Below, piece by piece: positions 10,359 to 20,550 of a stretch of DNA of 64,000 nucleotides. Under the pieces are notes generated by a model that worked only from the letters and a program-made list of their open reading frames with translations, was not told where the DNA came from and did no database searches. The stretch is from Byssothecium circinans. Lineage: Eukaryota; Ascomycota; Dothideomycetes; Pleosporales; Massarinaceae. The stretch is taken from contig ML977022.1 of assembly GCA_010015675.1 (NCBI GenBank), positions 271,703 through 335,702 on the forward strand. Direction: 5' to 3'. Within the stretch, counting starts at the first letter, position 1, and every line of letters begins with the position of its first letter. The translations under genes and the position numbers were made by a program.

Positions 10359-10955
10359 AGAGTCACCTGAGACCTTGAACCGGTAAGTTGGATATGACTA
10401 CCACCATCCTAAAGGGATCCTACCTTCTTAAAGCAACTTATTAACAGCCTTCTTCAAATTAAAAACTATGTACAGCTTATTATTTACTTGTTTATAAGGT
10501 GTACACATGGAGGAATTAAGCTTGAGGAAGGGACGACGGAGTTACCCTCTGTTCTGGGAAGGCACGATCACCGTAAGCTTGAGGCACTCTTTATATCATG
10601 TGAGGAAACGAGGAATCCGAGATATTGTTTGTTAAATGGAATGGAGTCTGCGTCTACGCATCACAGCATTCATCGCATCATCCGTTGTAGAAACATCGCA
10701 GCCGATATTTCCCGTACCTTCCCCCAATAACTAAACCACGTATCCAGACCTTCGTCATGCGCGCAACTAATACAGAGGTCGAGACACCGTAGCCAGCACA
10801 CGGTCAGCTTCATCCTATCCACATCCGGGTTCACGATCCAACACGAGCTTCCTCACACCTCTCTAGTTACCCGTGAGCTCAACTTGACCAACAATCTCAA
10901 CCCTCACAAAACGGCTCCTGCACTCTCGTAACACAATCAAAAGCTCACAACTACA
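10359..10955. other. Intergenic, 0.6 kb
   Basis: Nothing recognised. The segment nearest 10955 is rich in CA and pyrimidines, as expected for the promoter and 5' UTR of the following gene. Confidence 0.45.
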
Positions 10956-11757
10956 ATGTTCAAACACACCTCATCCACACCCATCCCACCTTCCGACATT
11001 CCCGCAGCCCTCACCGCCACCGCCTTCGCAGGCATCGCATGGTACATCGCGCTCGAGCTCAACATCCGCCTCCTCTTCAACTTCACCCGCATCAGCCTCT
11101 ACTTCTGGAGCGTCTTGCTCTGTTCCTGGGGAATCACCCTGAATAATCTGGCCATCACTCTGTATGATTTTGGAGTCTGGACGCGGTATTTCGCTGTGGT
11201 GTTTATCGCGCTTACGTGGGCGCTGTATGTGGTGTCGCAGTCGCTGATTTTGTACTCGAGGCTGGAGATGGTAGTGAGGAATCGGAGTACTGTGGGATGG
11301 GTGCTGAAGATGGTGGTGTGCACTTCGGTGGTTTTTGGGGCGGGGACGGTGGGGTTTGGGTGTGTTGCGGTATGTTTAACGGTTCCGCGCTGAGATCTCT
11401 TTTTGACCTTGTGCTCCTTCTTCTACTCCTCTTCTTCTTTCCTTGTTGGCATTGCGTCACTTGGACTGACACTATCCAAAGCGCTATCCTACCTTCTACG
11501 ACCGCCTTGAATCCCTCAACCTCATCTGGGACAAAGTCCAACTTGCCGCCTTCTTCCTCCAAGAAACCCTCATCTCGCTTCTCTACATCTACGAAACACA
11601 CCGCTGCCTCCGCGAACGAACGCTTTTGATTCCGAGCTTCATATGCTCTCGTTCACAGACTTCTCTGCTTCAACAACTTATCTACGTCAATGTCTTCATT
11701 ATCTGCCTTGATTGCTGTATGTTGGCTTTGAGCTATGCGGGCTTCTTCTCACTGTAG
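10956..11757 (+). CDS. DUF7703-type fungal membrane protein, prematurely stopped
   Basis: Exons 10956-11369 and 11482-11757, phase 0, with a 112-bp intron (GTATGT, branch GACTGAC, acceptor AAAG), give 229 residues. The order of hydrophobic segments matches DUF7703-type fungal integral membrane proteins: LYFWSVLLCSWGI, then SLILYSRLEMVVRN, then FFLQETLISLLYIYET, then LLQQLIYVNVFIICLDC. Function in the family is unknown. The frame stops with TAG at 11755-11757 inside the last membrane segment, and downstream codons in the same frame (HYRVAVYAVKLRAEFMILN) carry the family's usual Y.VKL..EF ending. The stop most likely replaced a CAG, so the protein lacks its last roughly 25 or more residues. It could be a recent pseudogene or a tolerated truncation. 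The exon structure is well supported; the functional state is open. Confidence 0.68.
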
Positions 11758-11973
11758 GGCCATTATAGAGTCGCGGTTTATGCGGTGAAGTTGCGGGCGG
11801 AGTTTATGATCTTGAATCAGCTTCAGGCGTAGTTGAAAGTGGGATCGAGGGCGAGGACGGAGTTTGCGGTAGAGGGAGGGGTCAAGGGTGGTATAGGTGC
11901 GGTGAAAATGGTTAGGCGGTGTGATGGGTCTCAGAGTCAAGAGAGTGGAGAGGCGGAGACGAATATGAAGTAA
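11758..11973 (+). pseudogene. Untranslated C-terminal remnant of DUF7703 gene
   Basis: Same frame as the preceding exon. It encodes the conserved family ending up to a second TAG at 11830-11832, then an open Gly/Glu-rich stretch to TAA at 11971-11973. It lies after the nonsense codon at 11755 and would be read only by readthrough or in strains lacking the stop. Confidence 0.55.
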
Positions 11974-12280
11974 CAGCTTCCCGCTTCGCGCGGAGACTGA
12001 GATTGATATAGAAGAAGGGTAAGGGAACCGACACCTCGCGTGGTAGGTAGTGAGACGTCACATTGGACTTAGATGGGCAAGGGCTCGGCAAACAAACTGT
12101 TCGAAACCCATGAATAAGGAGGGTTTGAAAATGAGACGAGAAGAAGCAAGAATAAATTCGACCACCAAATAAACATGGAATTCTACAGGAGCATGCAAAG
12201 AGCTACTTCCATCACCATGGTAAATAAGTAATATCCTTCAACACCCATCCCCTCTCCCATCGACCCTGCCCATCCCACAC

Positions 12281-12549
12281 TTAAAAGCAGCACACACAAG
12301 TCTCCACACCGGGGAAGCTCGGAGGAGGAATCTTGCACCAATGCTAAAAAAACAAGAACATTCGCAATCAGCAATCCATTCACATCCACACAAATTCCAC
12401 ATCCACCCATTCGAGGAGTACCTCAGGAAACTTACAGGTGCCTCAGGCGGGCAGCTCGGCGGGCAAGCAGCCCTAGCCTCGATCTCCACCGGCGCGGCGG
12501 AGACGAGGAGGGGAAGCACAGCGGCGAGGATGAGAGCGAAAGCGCGCAT
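12281..12549 (-). CDS. 58-residue secreted Cys-rich peptide, two exons
   Basis: Exon 1 (12436-12549) encodes a signal peptide (MRAFALILAAVLPLLVSAAP) followed by a short acidic spacer and ACPPSCPPEAP. A 92-bp intron (GTAAGT; pyrimidine-rich end TTTTTTTAG) leads in phase 0 to exon 2 (12281-12343), which encodes HWCKIPPPSFPGVETCVCCF and TAA. The mature part of roughly 35-40 residues has six cysteines (C..xC, C, C, CC), enough for three disulfides, and is Pro-rich. I do not recognise the family. Small secreted Cys-rich proteins in plant-associated fungi include apoplastic effectors and antimicrobial peptides; no function can be assigned here. An unspliced frame would run on without a sensible end, which supports the intron. 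Upstream ATGs in the same open frame were rejected because the signal peptide begins at 12549. Confidence 0.75.
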
Positions 12550-13409
12550 TTTGGTTTGTTTGGGAGGGTGTTGGTAATAAACGAAGATGTGTGTTGGTAT
12601 GTAGCGAATGACTTGTAGCGTAATACTTGTTCGAGAGAAGGACAGTGAATCAAAAGCGATACCCACCATCTCCCCCAGAAAACTCACCACCTTATATACC
12701 CATCCCCACAACCTCCCTCGCGCGATAAAAAAACTCCCCCTTTCTCCAAATGTGCCTACCACTCTCATCCCATCCTGATTTGTAACACAATGTAAGATGG
12801 ACGCAAAACTATTAACCTCAAGGTTTTGTTTTATGTAGAAGCGCTGTTGGGATCGCTCAGGGGACTTCCTTATGGGGGTATAAGGAGGGAGGTATCTCGC
12901 GCGATAGCGAACCGTGGAAGGGTGGAGGTTGCGAATGCCTGGAAGAGGTTTGGTGGCTGTGCGTGCATTAACGGCGTTTGGTGTGGGGTTCGGGCGAGTG
13001 GTGTCGGAGGTGTAGGGTTCATGCCCGTGGCTGGGGGATGTGCGGAGTTGGAGTGGAGATGAAATGATACCCAGTACATTTCGATAATTCGAGTTTTGGG
13101 TGAACAGTGAAAATATTGTTTAGTAACCTGCCTAAATTCCTTACAATGTCTTGACAGTCGATTGTAGCGGTCGCGCTTGTTTCGCAAAATAAACAGTAGA
13201 ACGTGTCCTGTCTGATTTTCAAAATTGTATATAATTACAGATTGCTTCTTCATATCTAATTATCTAATATTACATTCATGATCATTATGCTGCATTTCGC
13301 CCGCTCCACACAACCCATTTCCCTTCTTTTACTATCTTACCCCATCCCATCCCATCCCACACCTAGGTATCCCTTACCCCCCATCTCAGCCCCCTTTTCG
13401 ACCTCACAT
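12550..13409. other. Intergenic, 0.86 kb
   Basis: Promoter of the Cys-rich peptide gene (12550 onward, minus strand) and the 3' UTR of the NTase-like gene. It contains C-rich simple sequence near 13340-13400 (CCCATC repeats). No gene is seen. Confidence 0.45.
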
Positions 13410-16400
13410 CTACGTGAAATCATACACCGTCTCCGCATCTGCATCCCGATCCTTAACCACATACCTATCAACATCCACCCTGCCGTGCCCATGACCACCC
13501 CCAAATTTCCCATACCCTTGTCCATAGCTCGGCAAGTCCAGCTGGTACTCCATAGCCAACTTCACCGAATCGTGCGATGAGGTCGATGCATGCGTGTCGG
13601 AGGAGATGTTGCGTTGATGGGAGGGCATAAATTCTCCGGGTTGGAATTGCGGTTGCTCGTACGTTTCTATGGCCCGTTGGCTGGCTTGGGGTTGGGAGTG
13701 TGATTGGGTGGCGTGGCTTCGAAGGCTGGCGTTGTGATAATGTTGATGTTGGATTTGGTGCTGTTGGTTGTTTTGTTGCGGGTGTAGGTGTGGATTGTTT
13801 TGTGGCGGGAGTTGGTTGTTTTGTTGTTGGTGTTGTTGGTGAGTGTACGTAGCGTATGCCGCGCCTCCTACCACACCAGCCCCTACAACGACGACGCGCT
13901 CTTGATGCCCTTGATGCGAATCCTGTTCTGTGAGAGCGATGGCGGGCGGCGGAGTCGGCGGGTTCGCCCCTAGGGGATTCGGAAGAAGGTGGCGGGGGAT
14001 TGGATTCTTCTGCAGGGGTTGTACTGCCGGTCCGGCTCGGAGGATGTCTGGTGGCGGCGCGTGCGTGGGTGCTTGTTGCTGCTGAGGCTTCGATAGAGGA
14101 GGGTTGTGGAGTTGTGGAGGAGAAGCACGGTGAAAAGGAGTTGGATTGTTCGAAAGAGCGGCAACGTGTGCAGGAGATGACGCGTGCGCAGATAATGGTT
14201 GAGAAGGCGGCGGAGATTGCATGAAAATTGGGTGCACAGGAGCCTGAGAATGCGTGAGATCTGGGCCATGATGGGTAGGAGGCGCAGTGTGCAAATTCGA
14301 ATTGCCATTCGCATTCGGGGGGGATGGCTGTTGCGAGGGAGCCGGCGCAGTGACGGGTTCCTTCAATGGAACGGCAGGAGCAGAGTACGCTCTATACATC
14401 GAGATTCGGTTCGGATTAGGCATGTACTTTTTCACTTCGGGCGCCAATGATGCTTGAGGATGTAGATGTGGTTGTTGCTGTGTAGGAGGCGTATTTGACA
14501 CTGAATTACTCGGTGAGCGGCGCTTGCCAGGCCCACCGATGGTCAGACTGGAAGGAAGCGGAGCCGAGGGGTCGGGTTGTGTTGGCAGCTTTGGTGGCAG
14601 AGCGTCAGGCTGCGGTTGTAGCTGAGGTTGCGCTTGAGGTTGTATTTGGATCTGCAGTTGAGGCGGTTGTTGGTGTTTCTCGGCTGGCGGGCTGACCGGA
14701 GAGTCTTCGTACCTCTTGTGGGGTGCCGCATGGCTCGAAGACAGTGGTGGGCTTACTGCCATATGAGCTAGGTGATGGGCCTGATCTTTCATCAAACCAG
14801 CGCCATCTGCTTCAGCTGGAAGTTCTGCGATAAAGGTAGTGTAGATAGGATTCGAAGGTGCAGTGGTAGCCTGAGGGGTGCCCGCATCGAGTTCAAAAAC
14901 GAAACTCGTTGCTGCAGTAAACTGTGTGTTTTTTGGGCCTATAGTAGCTGTAAGTTGACCGTTATTCGCGTGGGTTCTTGGTGGTAGTGGAGGAGCACAC
15001 AGCTCCTCGGGTCGTGGTGGTAGTGGAGGGGTGTATTGGCCTTCGGCTCCTACGACTCTGAGTCCCTTTGCTGGTGCTGGACCTGATTGATCACCAAGTG
15101 GTGGTGCTTGCTTGCTAGTAGTATGTAGAGGATGTGGATATGCATTATGCGACGAATGCATCTGAGATGGGTGATGACTGTTCCGTACGGGCTGCCTCGG
15201 TATACTTTGATTGGGGATGAACTGAGAAACTTCTTGTGGTGAATCTCTCCGTTTATGAGGCGGCGTCGATCCGAATGCAGGTAAGAGACCAGCCGGTGGC
15301 GATCCTTGTGGTGGATCTCGTGGCATAGCAGGAGCCGTTTCACCGTGAGCGAAAACAGGAATATTTCCTGAAGGTTGTCCGACCGCCATTGCTGGCAAAG
15401 ACTTCTGCGGTCGTATGCCTTTAGGCTGGCCCGAGGTTGGGGATGGTGCATTGTGGACGACCTGCGGCTTCACGACCTGCGCCACATGCGCAACATTCTG
15501 CACGCCAACTATATGTGCCCGGTACGATGGATTTGCTCCAGGTTTCTGGGTCTCTCGCATATCCATGGATTTTGGCCTGGCATTTGCACCTATTTCCGGA
15601 CTAACATCTCTACTAGCACTCGGAGTATTTGGTGCGCTGTTCGGTGTTCGATATCTCGATCGAATGTCTCTCTTTGCGCTCGATGGCTGGGGAGCACGTT
15701 GATGTTGCGGAGGCGCCACATTCTGCGAAGTTGGAGGATTTGCCGGACCTGCTGGTCGAGACTTTGATTTCCCTGGTAGTGGTGGGGTCAGGAAGTTGGA
15801 CTGTCGGTCCATGGCAGTGTTGAGTGCAGGAGTCGACTTGTGAGAAGGGATTTGCGGTCGCGCCAGTGGTTGTGGTTGGGACGAAGAAGCACCTCGACGA
15901 CCTTGCGGTGGTGCAGGAGTAAGAGACATTGAAGGCGGTGGGTCCTTGCCGAGGAGGACGTTATAGCATAACCGCTGATCTTCTGGCGACAGTCTTGAGA
16001 AAAGTCCAGTCCCTAGGAACTTCTCTTGCACTTCTCGAACGTTCAGTTGCCCGCGAACAGCTCCAATCTCTTTCCCGTAATTGCGACACAGAAACACAAG
16101 ATCTTTCCTCGCATCCCAAACCACTTCTGAGGTTTTGCAAAAGTGTAGCGATGTTTTGACTAGGTAGAGCATATTAAGGCCTCTGAAATTGATCGCTTGT
16201 CCATCCTGATTCAGTCGTAGCATTACTTGACTGTTTCGTAAGACGTCGTTCGGTGGAGATCCGTGAGACCCTAATAACCATCAGACATAGCACAAGATAT
16301 AGGGGAAGAGGACTACGTACCTGGAGGAACCAAGTCTACCTCAACATCTACATTTTCCGTACAGCTAACATCCTTGTATTTCGGGCCGGTCGAGACGAGA

Positions 16401-16764
16401 AGCTTCGAAGGGAAGAGAGGATTCATGCCCTTTTGCATCCGTATCCTGTTTTTGTCAATGTACGATTCGTATTGTAGAACTGTTTTCCTTACCGTCGGTC
16501 TGATTCGAGCTTCATCTTAATGCGTGAAAACTCTCTATCATCATACACGATGTGGATGTCCGGCATGTCGCGGCTCGACCCTAAACACATCATCGCCAAC
16601 CCGCCCATCACCGCCCAGTTGATCTTTTTTCCTTCGAGAACATTTCGAATGTGGTTCGCCGCGACTAGAAAGTTTGCTCTCGGAGGGGATTTGTATGCGC
16701 TGCCCTGCTTTTTCTTCCAGCTGGTGAAGTCGGCAGCATCGAAATGTTTCCAGTTCTCCCCCAT
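13410..16764 (-). CDS. Nucleotidyltransferase-like domain fused to long Q/P-rich disordered tail
   Basis: Three exons (16493-16764, 16321-16445, 13410-16270) with introns of 47 and 50 bp give a continuous 1,085-residue frame. Residues 31-75 look like the start of a MNT/PolB-type nucleotidyltransferase fold: a helix, then INWAVMGGLAMMCLGSSRD and PDIHIVYD. The canonical pattern is GG..-GS.R.T-DIDI. Here the first Asp is kept (D69), but the second acidic position is His71, so metal binding may be impaired. Residues about 100-200 continue as an ordered domain (VDLVPPG, LNMLYLVKTSLHFC). From about residue 220 the protein is low-complexity, rich in Pro, Gln, Ser and His, with Gln-rich tracts near the C-terminus. 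Fungal genomes contain many NTase-fold orphans with similar N-termini; the very long tail is unusual. Role unknown. Confidence 0.72.
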
Positions 16765-17784
16765 GTTATCTACCAGTGCCGAAAATATTCGTTATCGAGA
16801 GAACGTGTGAGAGGGATACATGAGCAAGGTTACTCGAGGCGAGAGAGGAAGCAGTATTGAGTAAAGAGTGGTCAACGCGGTCGCCAACTAGTACTTGAGG
16901 GCTGACAATCGCGTCAAAAGAACCCGCAGCTGCGCCATAGGTCTGTGACTCCGAAGCGTTGATTAGGTCCCCTCTAGAGGTCAGCACTGCGGTAAGACTC
17001 AGCTCGGGCCAAGCCACAACTGCCTCTCAACCAGATTTCTCCTAGCAACTACTCGAAGAAGGCATGTTGATTAGGCAGTGAAAAATCTGCTATACCATGT
17101 CGAGACGTTGAAGTCGAATGTGGCGGTAGCTGAAAGGGCGGCGTAGTGCTGCTACCAAGACACTGTCATTTGTGTGCAGTAAACAGCGTACGACCTAGCG
17201 CCCGAGATAGGAAAGGCGACGCACGAGACAGGATTTAGGTTGGCATTGTTGGATTTGATTGGTGAAGAATCGCCTCCTGAGGCTGAGATGTTTATTCTTA
17301 GCACGCAAAACGTCCCAGAGTTGTGGTTTGAGCTGGGGCTGGCTGAACATATGAGTAAGCCAGCTCCGGAAGCCAAGTCGGCACACGACAAGCATTTAGT
17401 CTCACATATCCCCAACCCTCTTCCTCCTGATGCAGTTGGGAAGTTACCATAGTCGCATATATTTGACGTTTATGGCATTGAGAGGTTGCAAATGGGCACT
17501 GATGGTGCATAGTTAGGAGGTTCCGGTGAACCGGTCGCGATTTCGGTAGCACGCTATTTACCGGCAAGACGTAAGCAACCGTGAGTCTGTGCACCGAACT
17601 CCGGGCAGCTTGCACACCAACGTTGGCCGAACTGTTGTGTTGCAGATCAGGTTTTTGATTTGAAGTCTGATCACATTGGCCCCCACAAAGTAACAGTAAC
17701 GCCTGCCATTTGCCTCCATTACAAGGGCGGTATTGCGTCGTCTTTGGCCATGACTTGATGCCGTCAGCATCAAATTATTGAGGC
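16765..17784. other. Intergenic, 1.0 kb
   Basis: Upstream of the NTase-like gene and downstream of the microprotein gene. Open frames of 60-105 codons on both strands (for example 17152-17615 minus) have no recognisable signature. A GGTTCCGGTGAACCGG inverted repeat near 17519-17534 may form a hairpin. Nothing else is seen. Confidence 0.4.
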
Positions 17785-18164
17785 TCAGATGCCGCCGCCT
17801 ATGAGCGAAACAGTCAGCCTCGTCTCGTCTGCCTTCATCTGAATCAGGACCGGCAACTGGGGAGCCACATGTGTGGCTGGGCGTGTGCAACGGCCCGCCC
17901 GAGTGTGTATGCGGAGGTTATCATACCTGAGCGATCAACAGATACACTATAGTCTCCGCTAGCTCTTTCTCTCCGCTTCTCTGCCAGCGTTCGTGTTTTG
18001 ACGATCCCATACCCTCCACCGAGCGATAACAGAGAGAAGAGGGCAAGGTTACGAGGACTGAGTATGGCAGAGTCAGCACAGCTCACTGGTACTCAGGCAG
18101 CAGAAAGCAGCAAGGAGCTTCTCAGAGGGCGAAAAGCTTACGTAAAGAGTCTTGAGTAAGCCAT
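17785..18164 (-). CDS. 55-residue single-pass membrane microprotein, three exons
   Basis: Exons 18142-18164 (23 nt), 17927-18057 and 17785-17798 (14 nt) join without frame loss. They encode a protein starting MAYSRLFTPRNLALFSLLSLGGG and ending DYSVSVDRSGGGI. The middle is one hydrophobic segment (NLALFSLLSLGGGYGIV) followed by a basic stretch. I recall short fungal proteins with the same RNLALF...GGGY core and a terminal SGGGI, probably mitochondrial or ER membrane proteins of unknown function; this is memory, not a search. The terminal match across a 128-bp intron is the main support for the 14-nt last exon. The gene is divergent from ESF1, with 298 bp between start codons. Confidence 0.75.
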
Positions 18165-18462
18165 TGAGTCGATTTGCAATAAGCAGGTGATGTGAGAGAG
18201 CTTAATGAATCCGATAAATGTTCGTATCGGTATCTGGGAGCGGTGACGAGAAGAAGTGTTGAGCAACTCCACCTCACACGACACTTTCCCCTCTCACCCT
18301 CTGTGACGCACGAATTCTGGATCCGCAGCACACGAGTCATGCTATCGATAAGCGTCTTGGCGATTCTGGCAGAAAAGCCTCACCGCCTTCCCATGGCCAA
18401 AATTTACGCGCAGAAGGAATGACACCAGACGCACACCTCGGCCCAACAACTCCACCGTCGCA
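18165..18462. promoter_or_regulatory. Bidirectional promoter, microprotein / ESF1
   Basis: A 298-bp space between two divergent start codons, so both core promoters must overlap or lie side by side. No TATA box is obvious. It should also carry both 5' UTRs. Confidence 0.55.
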
Positions 18463-20550
18463 ATGCCGCTCCCGAAACGCCCGAAAATTGCGTCGAGCTC
18501 GCAGAAGTCGCGCATCAAGGACGACCGCTTCGCGAGCTTCGAGACCGACCCCAAGTTCCGGCTGCCCTCGAAGAAACAGGCAAAAACGAAACTCGACCCA
18601 CGCTTCTCACGGCTGCGCACCGACCCGGACTTCCAAAACAAAGCTCCTGTAGATCGATATGGAAGGCGCATTTTCGGGGAAGAAGTCAAGAAGAATCTGG
18701 GACGTCTATACGGTTCTGACCAAGAGGACAGTGACGACGCGGAGCTCAATACGGAAAAGGCCCAACGGAGAGACAAGGCGGTGCGAAAAGAACTGGCGAA
18801 GGCACAATCGCGTGGACTAGATCCGATTCGCGATGGTGGTCTATCCTCATCTTCTGAAGAAAGCTCTGATGAGGAGGAGGAAGAGGTGGAGGTGGAGGAC
18901 CAAGCAGAGCTGGCTGGTGACGACGACCAAGTGCCAACGGGAGATGTGACGGCACGCCTCGCCGCGGTGAACATGGACTGGGACAACATACGCGCGACAG
19001 ACATCATGGCTGTCGCCCATTCCTTCTTGCCAGCCGATGGGCGGATACGCAACGTCATCATATACCCGAGCGAATTTGGTCTTGAGCGACTGCAGCGCGA
19101 AGAGCTTGAAGGCCCGCCTCGAGAAATCTTCGCAAATTCGTCAAACTCAAAAGAGAAGGACATTACCGGTATCGACGAGCTTGCAGGGAGTGATTCAGAC
19201 GACGGGGATCAGGCCAACGATGACCTAGATAAGGAAGAGGGCGAAGATTTCGACTCGAAAGCATTACGTACCTACCAGCTGGATCGCCTGCGCTACTACT
19301 ACGCCGTTATCGAATGCTCCTCACCAAACGCCGCCAAGTCAATATATGACAACCTGGACGGCCGCGAGTATCTTTCTAGCTCCAACTTCTTTGATCTCCG
19401 CTTCGTCCCAGACGACGTAGAATTTGACGCCGAACCCCACGACCAGTGCGAAGACCTTCCAAAAGAGTACAAGCCGAACGAGTTCATCACTGGCGCTCTA
19501 TCGCACTCCAAGGTCAAACTGACCTGGGACGCCGACGACACCACACGTAAGGAGGCACAAAAGCGCGCATTTACTCGAAAGGAAATCGACGAGAACGAGC
19601 TTCAAGCATACCTTGGAAACGAATCAGATTCATCCGAAGATGAAGCTGAAACCACCAAAGCCGACAAAGCAGCAAGCCTACGTGCGGCACTAGGCCTAGG
19701 CCCATCTGGAAAGTCCTCACAGCCCAAAGTGAAGTCCTCGTCAAAGCGTGATCGCGACTTTCAAAAACCCGACGGCGAAATGGAGGTCACCTTCACATCT
19801 GGTCTCTCTACTGGAAACACAGGCTCCGTCTTCGAAAATGAGCCTGAAGAAAACACGCTCGAAAAGTACGTTAGGAGGCAGAAAGAACGCAAAGAGAAGC
19901 GCAAGCAACGGCACAACGCCATAAAAGAAGGCCGCGATCCTGGGGCCGTAGAGGAAGCTGCGACAATCGTTGGGGCGCAGGACGACGAGGACCCATGGAA
20001 CGACCCCTTCTTCGCCTCCGACCCCGAAACCGAAAAGGCCATCGAAGCGAAATCCAAAAAATCAAAGAAAGCCAAGAAGCGCGAAGAGCGCGAAAAAGCC
20101 GACACAGAAGCAGCAGCTGAGCGCGCCAACCTCGAACTCCTGATGGTCGATGACGATCAGGAGTCCAAAGTCCGTCACTTCGACATGAACGAAGTCCTGA
20201 AAGCCGAGAAAGCAAAGAAGAAGAAAAAGAAAGGCAAGAAGGGGGGGAAGGATGTTGCCGCGGCTATGGAAGATGACTTCAAGATGGATACAGAGGATCC
20301 TAGATTTGCGAAGTTGTATGAGAGTCATGAGTTTGCTATCGATCCGACAAATCCGCGGTTTAAGGGAACGGCGGGCATGAAGGCGCTGTTGGAGGAGGGT
20401 AGGAAGAAGAGGAAGAGAGTGGAGGGCGAGGGAGACGGGGGTGAGGTGGGTGAGAAGAGGAAGAGTAAGAAGGAGAGGGTGGAGGTGGATGGGGAGGATA
20501 GTTTGAGTAAGCTGGCGGCGAGGGTTAAGGCGAAAAGTAAGAAGCATTGA
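18463..20550 (+). CDS. ESF1: Pre-rRNA processing protein Esf1
   Basis: A single exon of 695 residues. Esf1 is a nucleolar factor of the 18S rRNA processing machinery (SSU processome) that assists 40S maturation. Visible family blocks: N-terminal DPRFSRLRTDPDF, the central VNMDWDNIRATDIMAVAHSFLP and IYPSEFGLERLQREE, the YQLDRLRYYYAVIECSS block, and the C-terminal NUC153-type DPRFAKLYESHEFAIDPTNPRFKGT around residues 610-640. Long acidic (Ser/Glu/Asp) and basic Lys-rich stretches alternate, as usual for nucleolar proteins. Length agrees with fungal Esf1. The start is the first ATG after the divergent promoter. The identification is sure. Confidence 0.95.
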   Translation: MPLPKRPKIASSSQKSRIKDDRFASFETDPKFRLPSKKQAKTKLDPRFSRLRTDPDFQNKAPVDRYGRRIFGEEVKKNLGRLYGSDQEDSDDAELNTEKAQRRDKAVRKELAKAQSRGLDPIRDGGLSSSSEESSDEEEEEVEVEDQAELAGDDDQVPTGDVTARLAAVNMDWDNIRATDIMAVAHSFLPADGRIRNVIIYPSEFGLERLQREELEGPPREIFANSSNSKEKDITGIDELAGSDSDDGDQANDDLDKEEGEDFDSKALRTYQLDRLRYYYAVIECSSPNAAKSIYDNLDGREYLSSSNFFDLRFVPDDVEFDAEPHDQCEDLPKEYKPNEFITGALSHSKVKLTWDADDTTRKEAQKRAFTRKEIDENELQAYLGNESDSSEDEAETTKADKAASLRAALGLGPSGKSSQPKVKSSSKRDRDFQKPDGEMEVTFTSGLSTGNTGSVFENEPEENTLEKYVRRQKERKEKRKQRHNAIKEGRDPGAVEEAATIVGAQDDEDPWNDPFFASDPETEKAIEAKSKKSKKAKKREEREKADTEAAAERANLELLMVDDDQESKVRHFDMNEVLKAEKAKKKKKKGKKGGKDVAAAMEDDFKMDTEDPRFAKLYESHEFAIDPTNPRFKGTAGMKALLEEGRKKRKRVEGEGDGGEVGEKRKSKKERVEVDGEDSLSKLAARVKAKSKKH

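Noticed and set aside
12238..12768. A 176-codon unspliced minus frame
   Set aside because: It reads through the intron of the Cys-rich peptide gene; the signal peptide at 12549 and the splice sites support the shorter spliced gene.
17152..17615. Overlapping minus-strand frames of 66-105 codons
   Set aside because: Composition and lack of splice support suggest chance frames.
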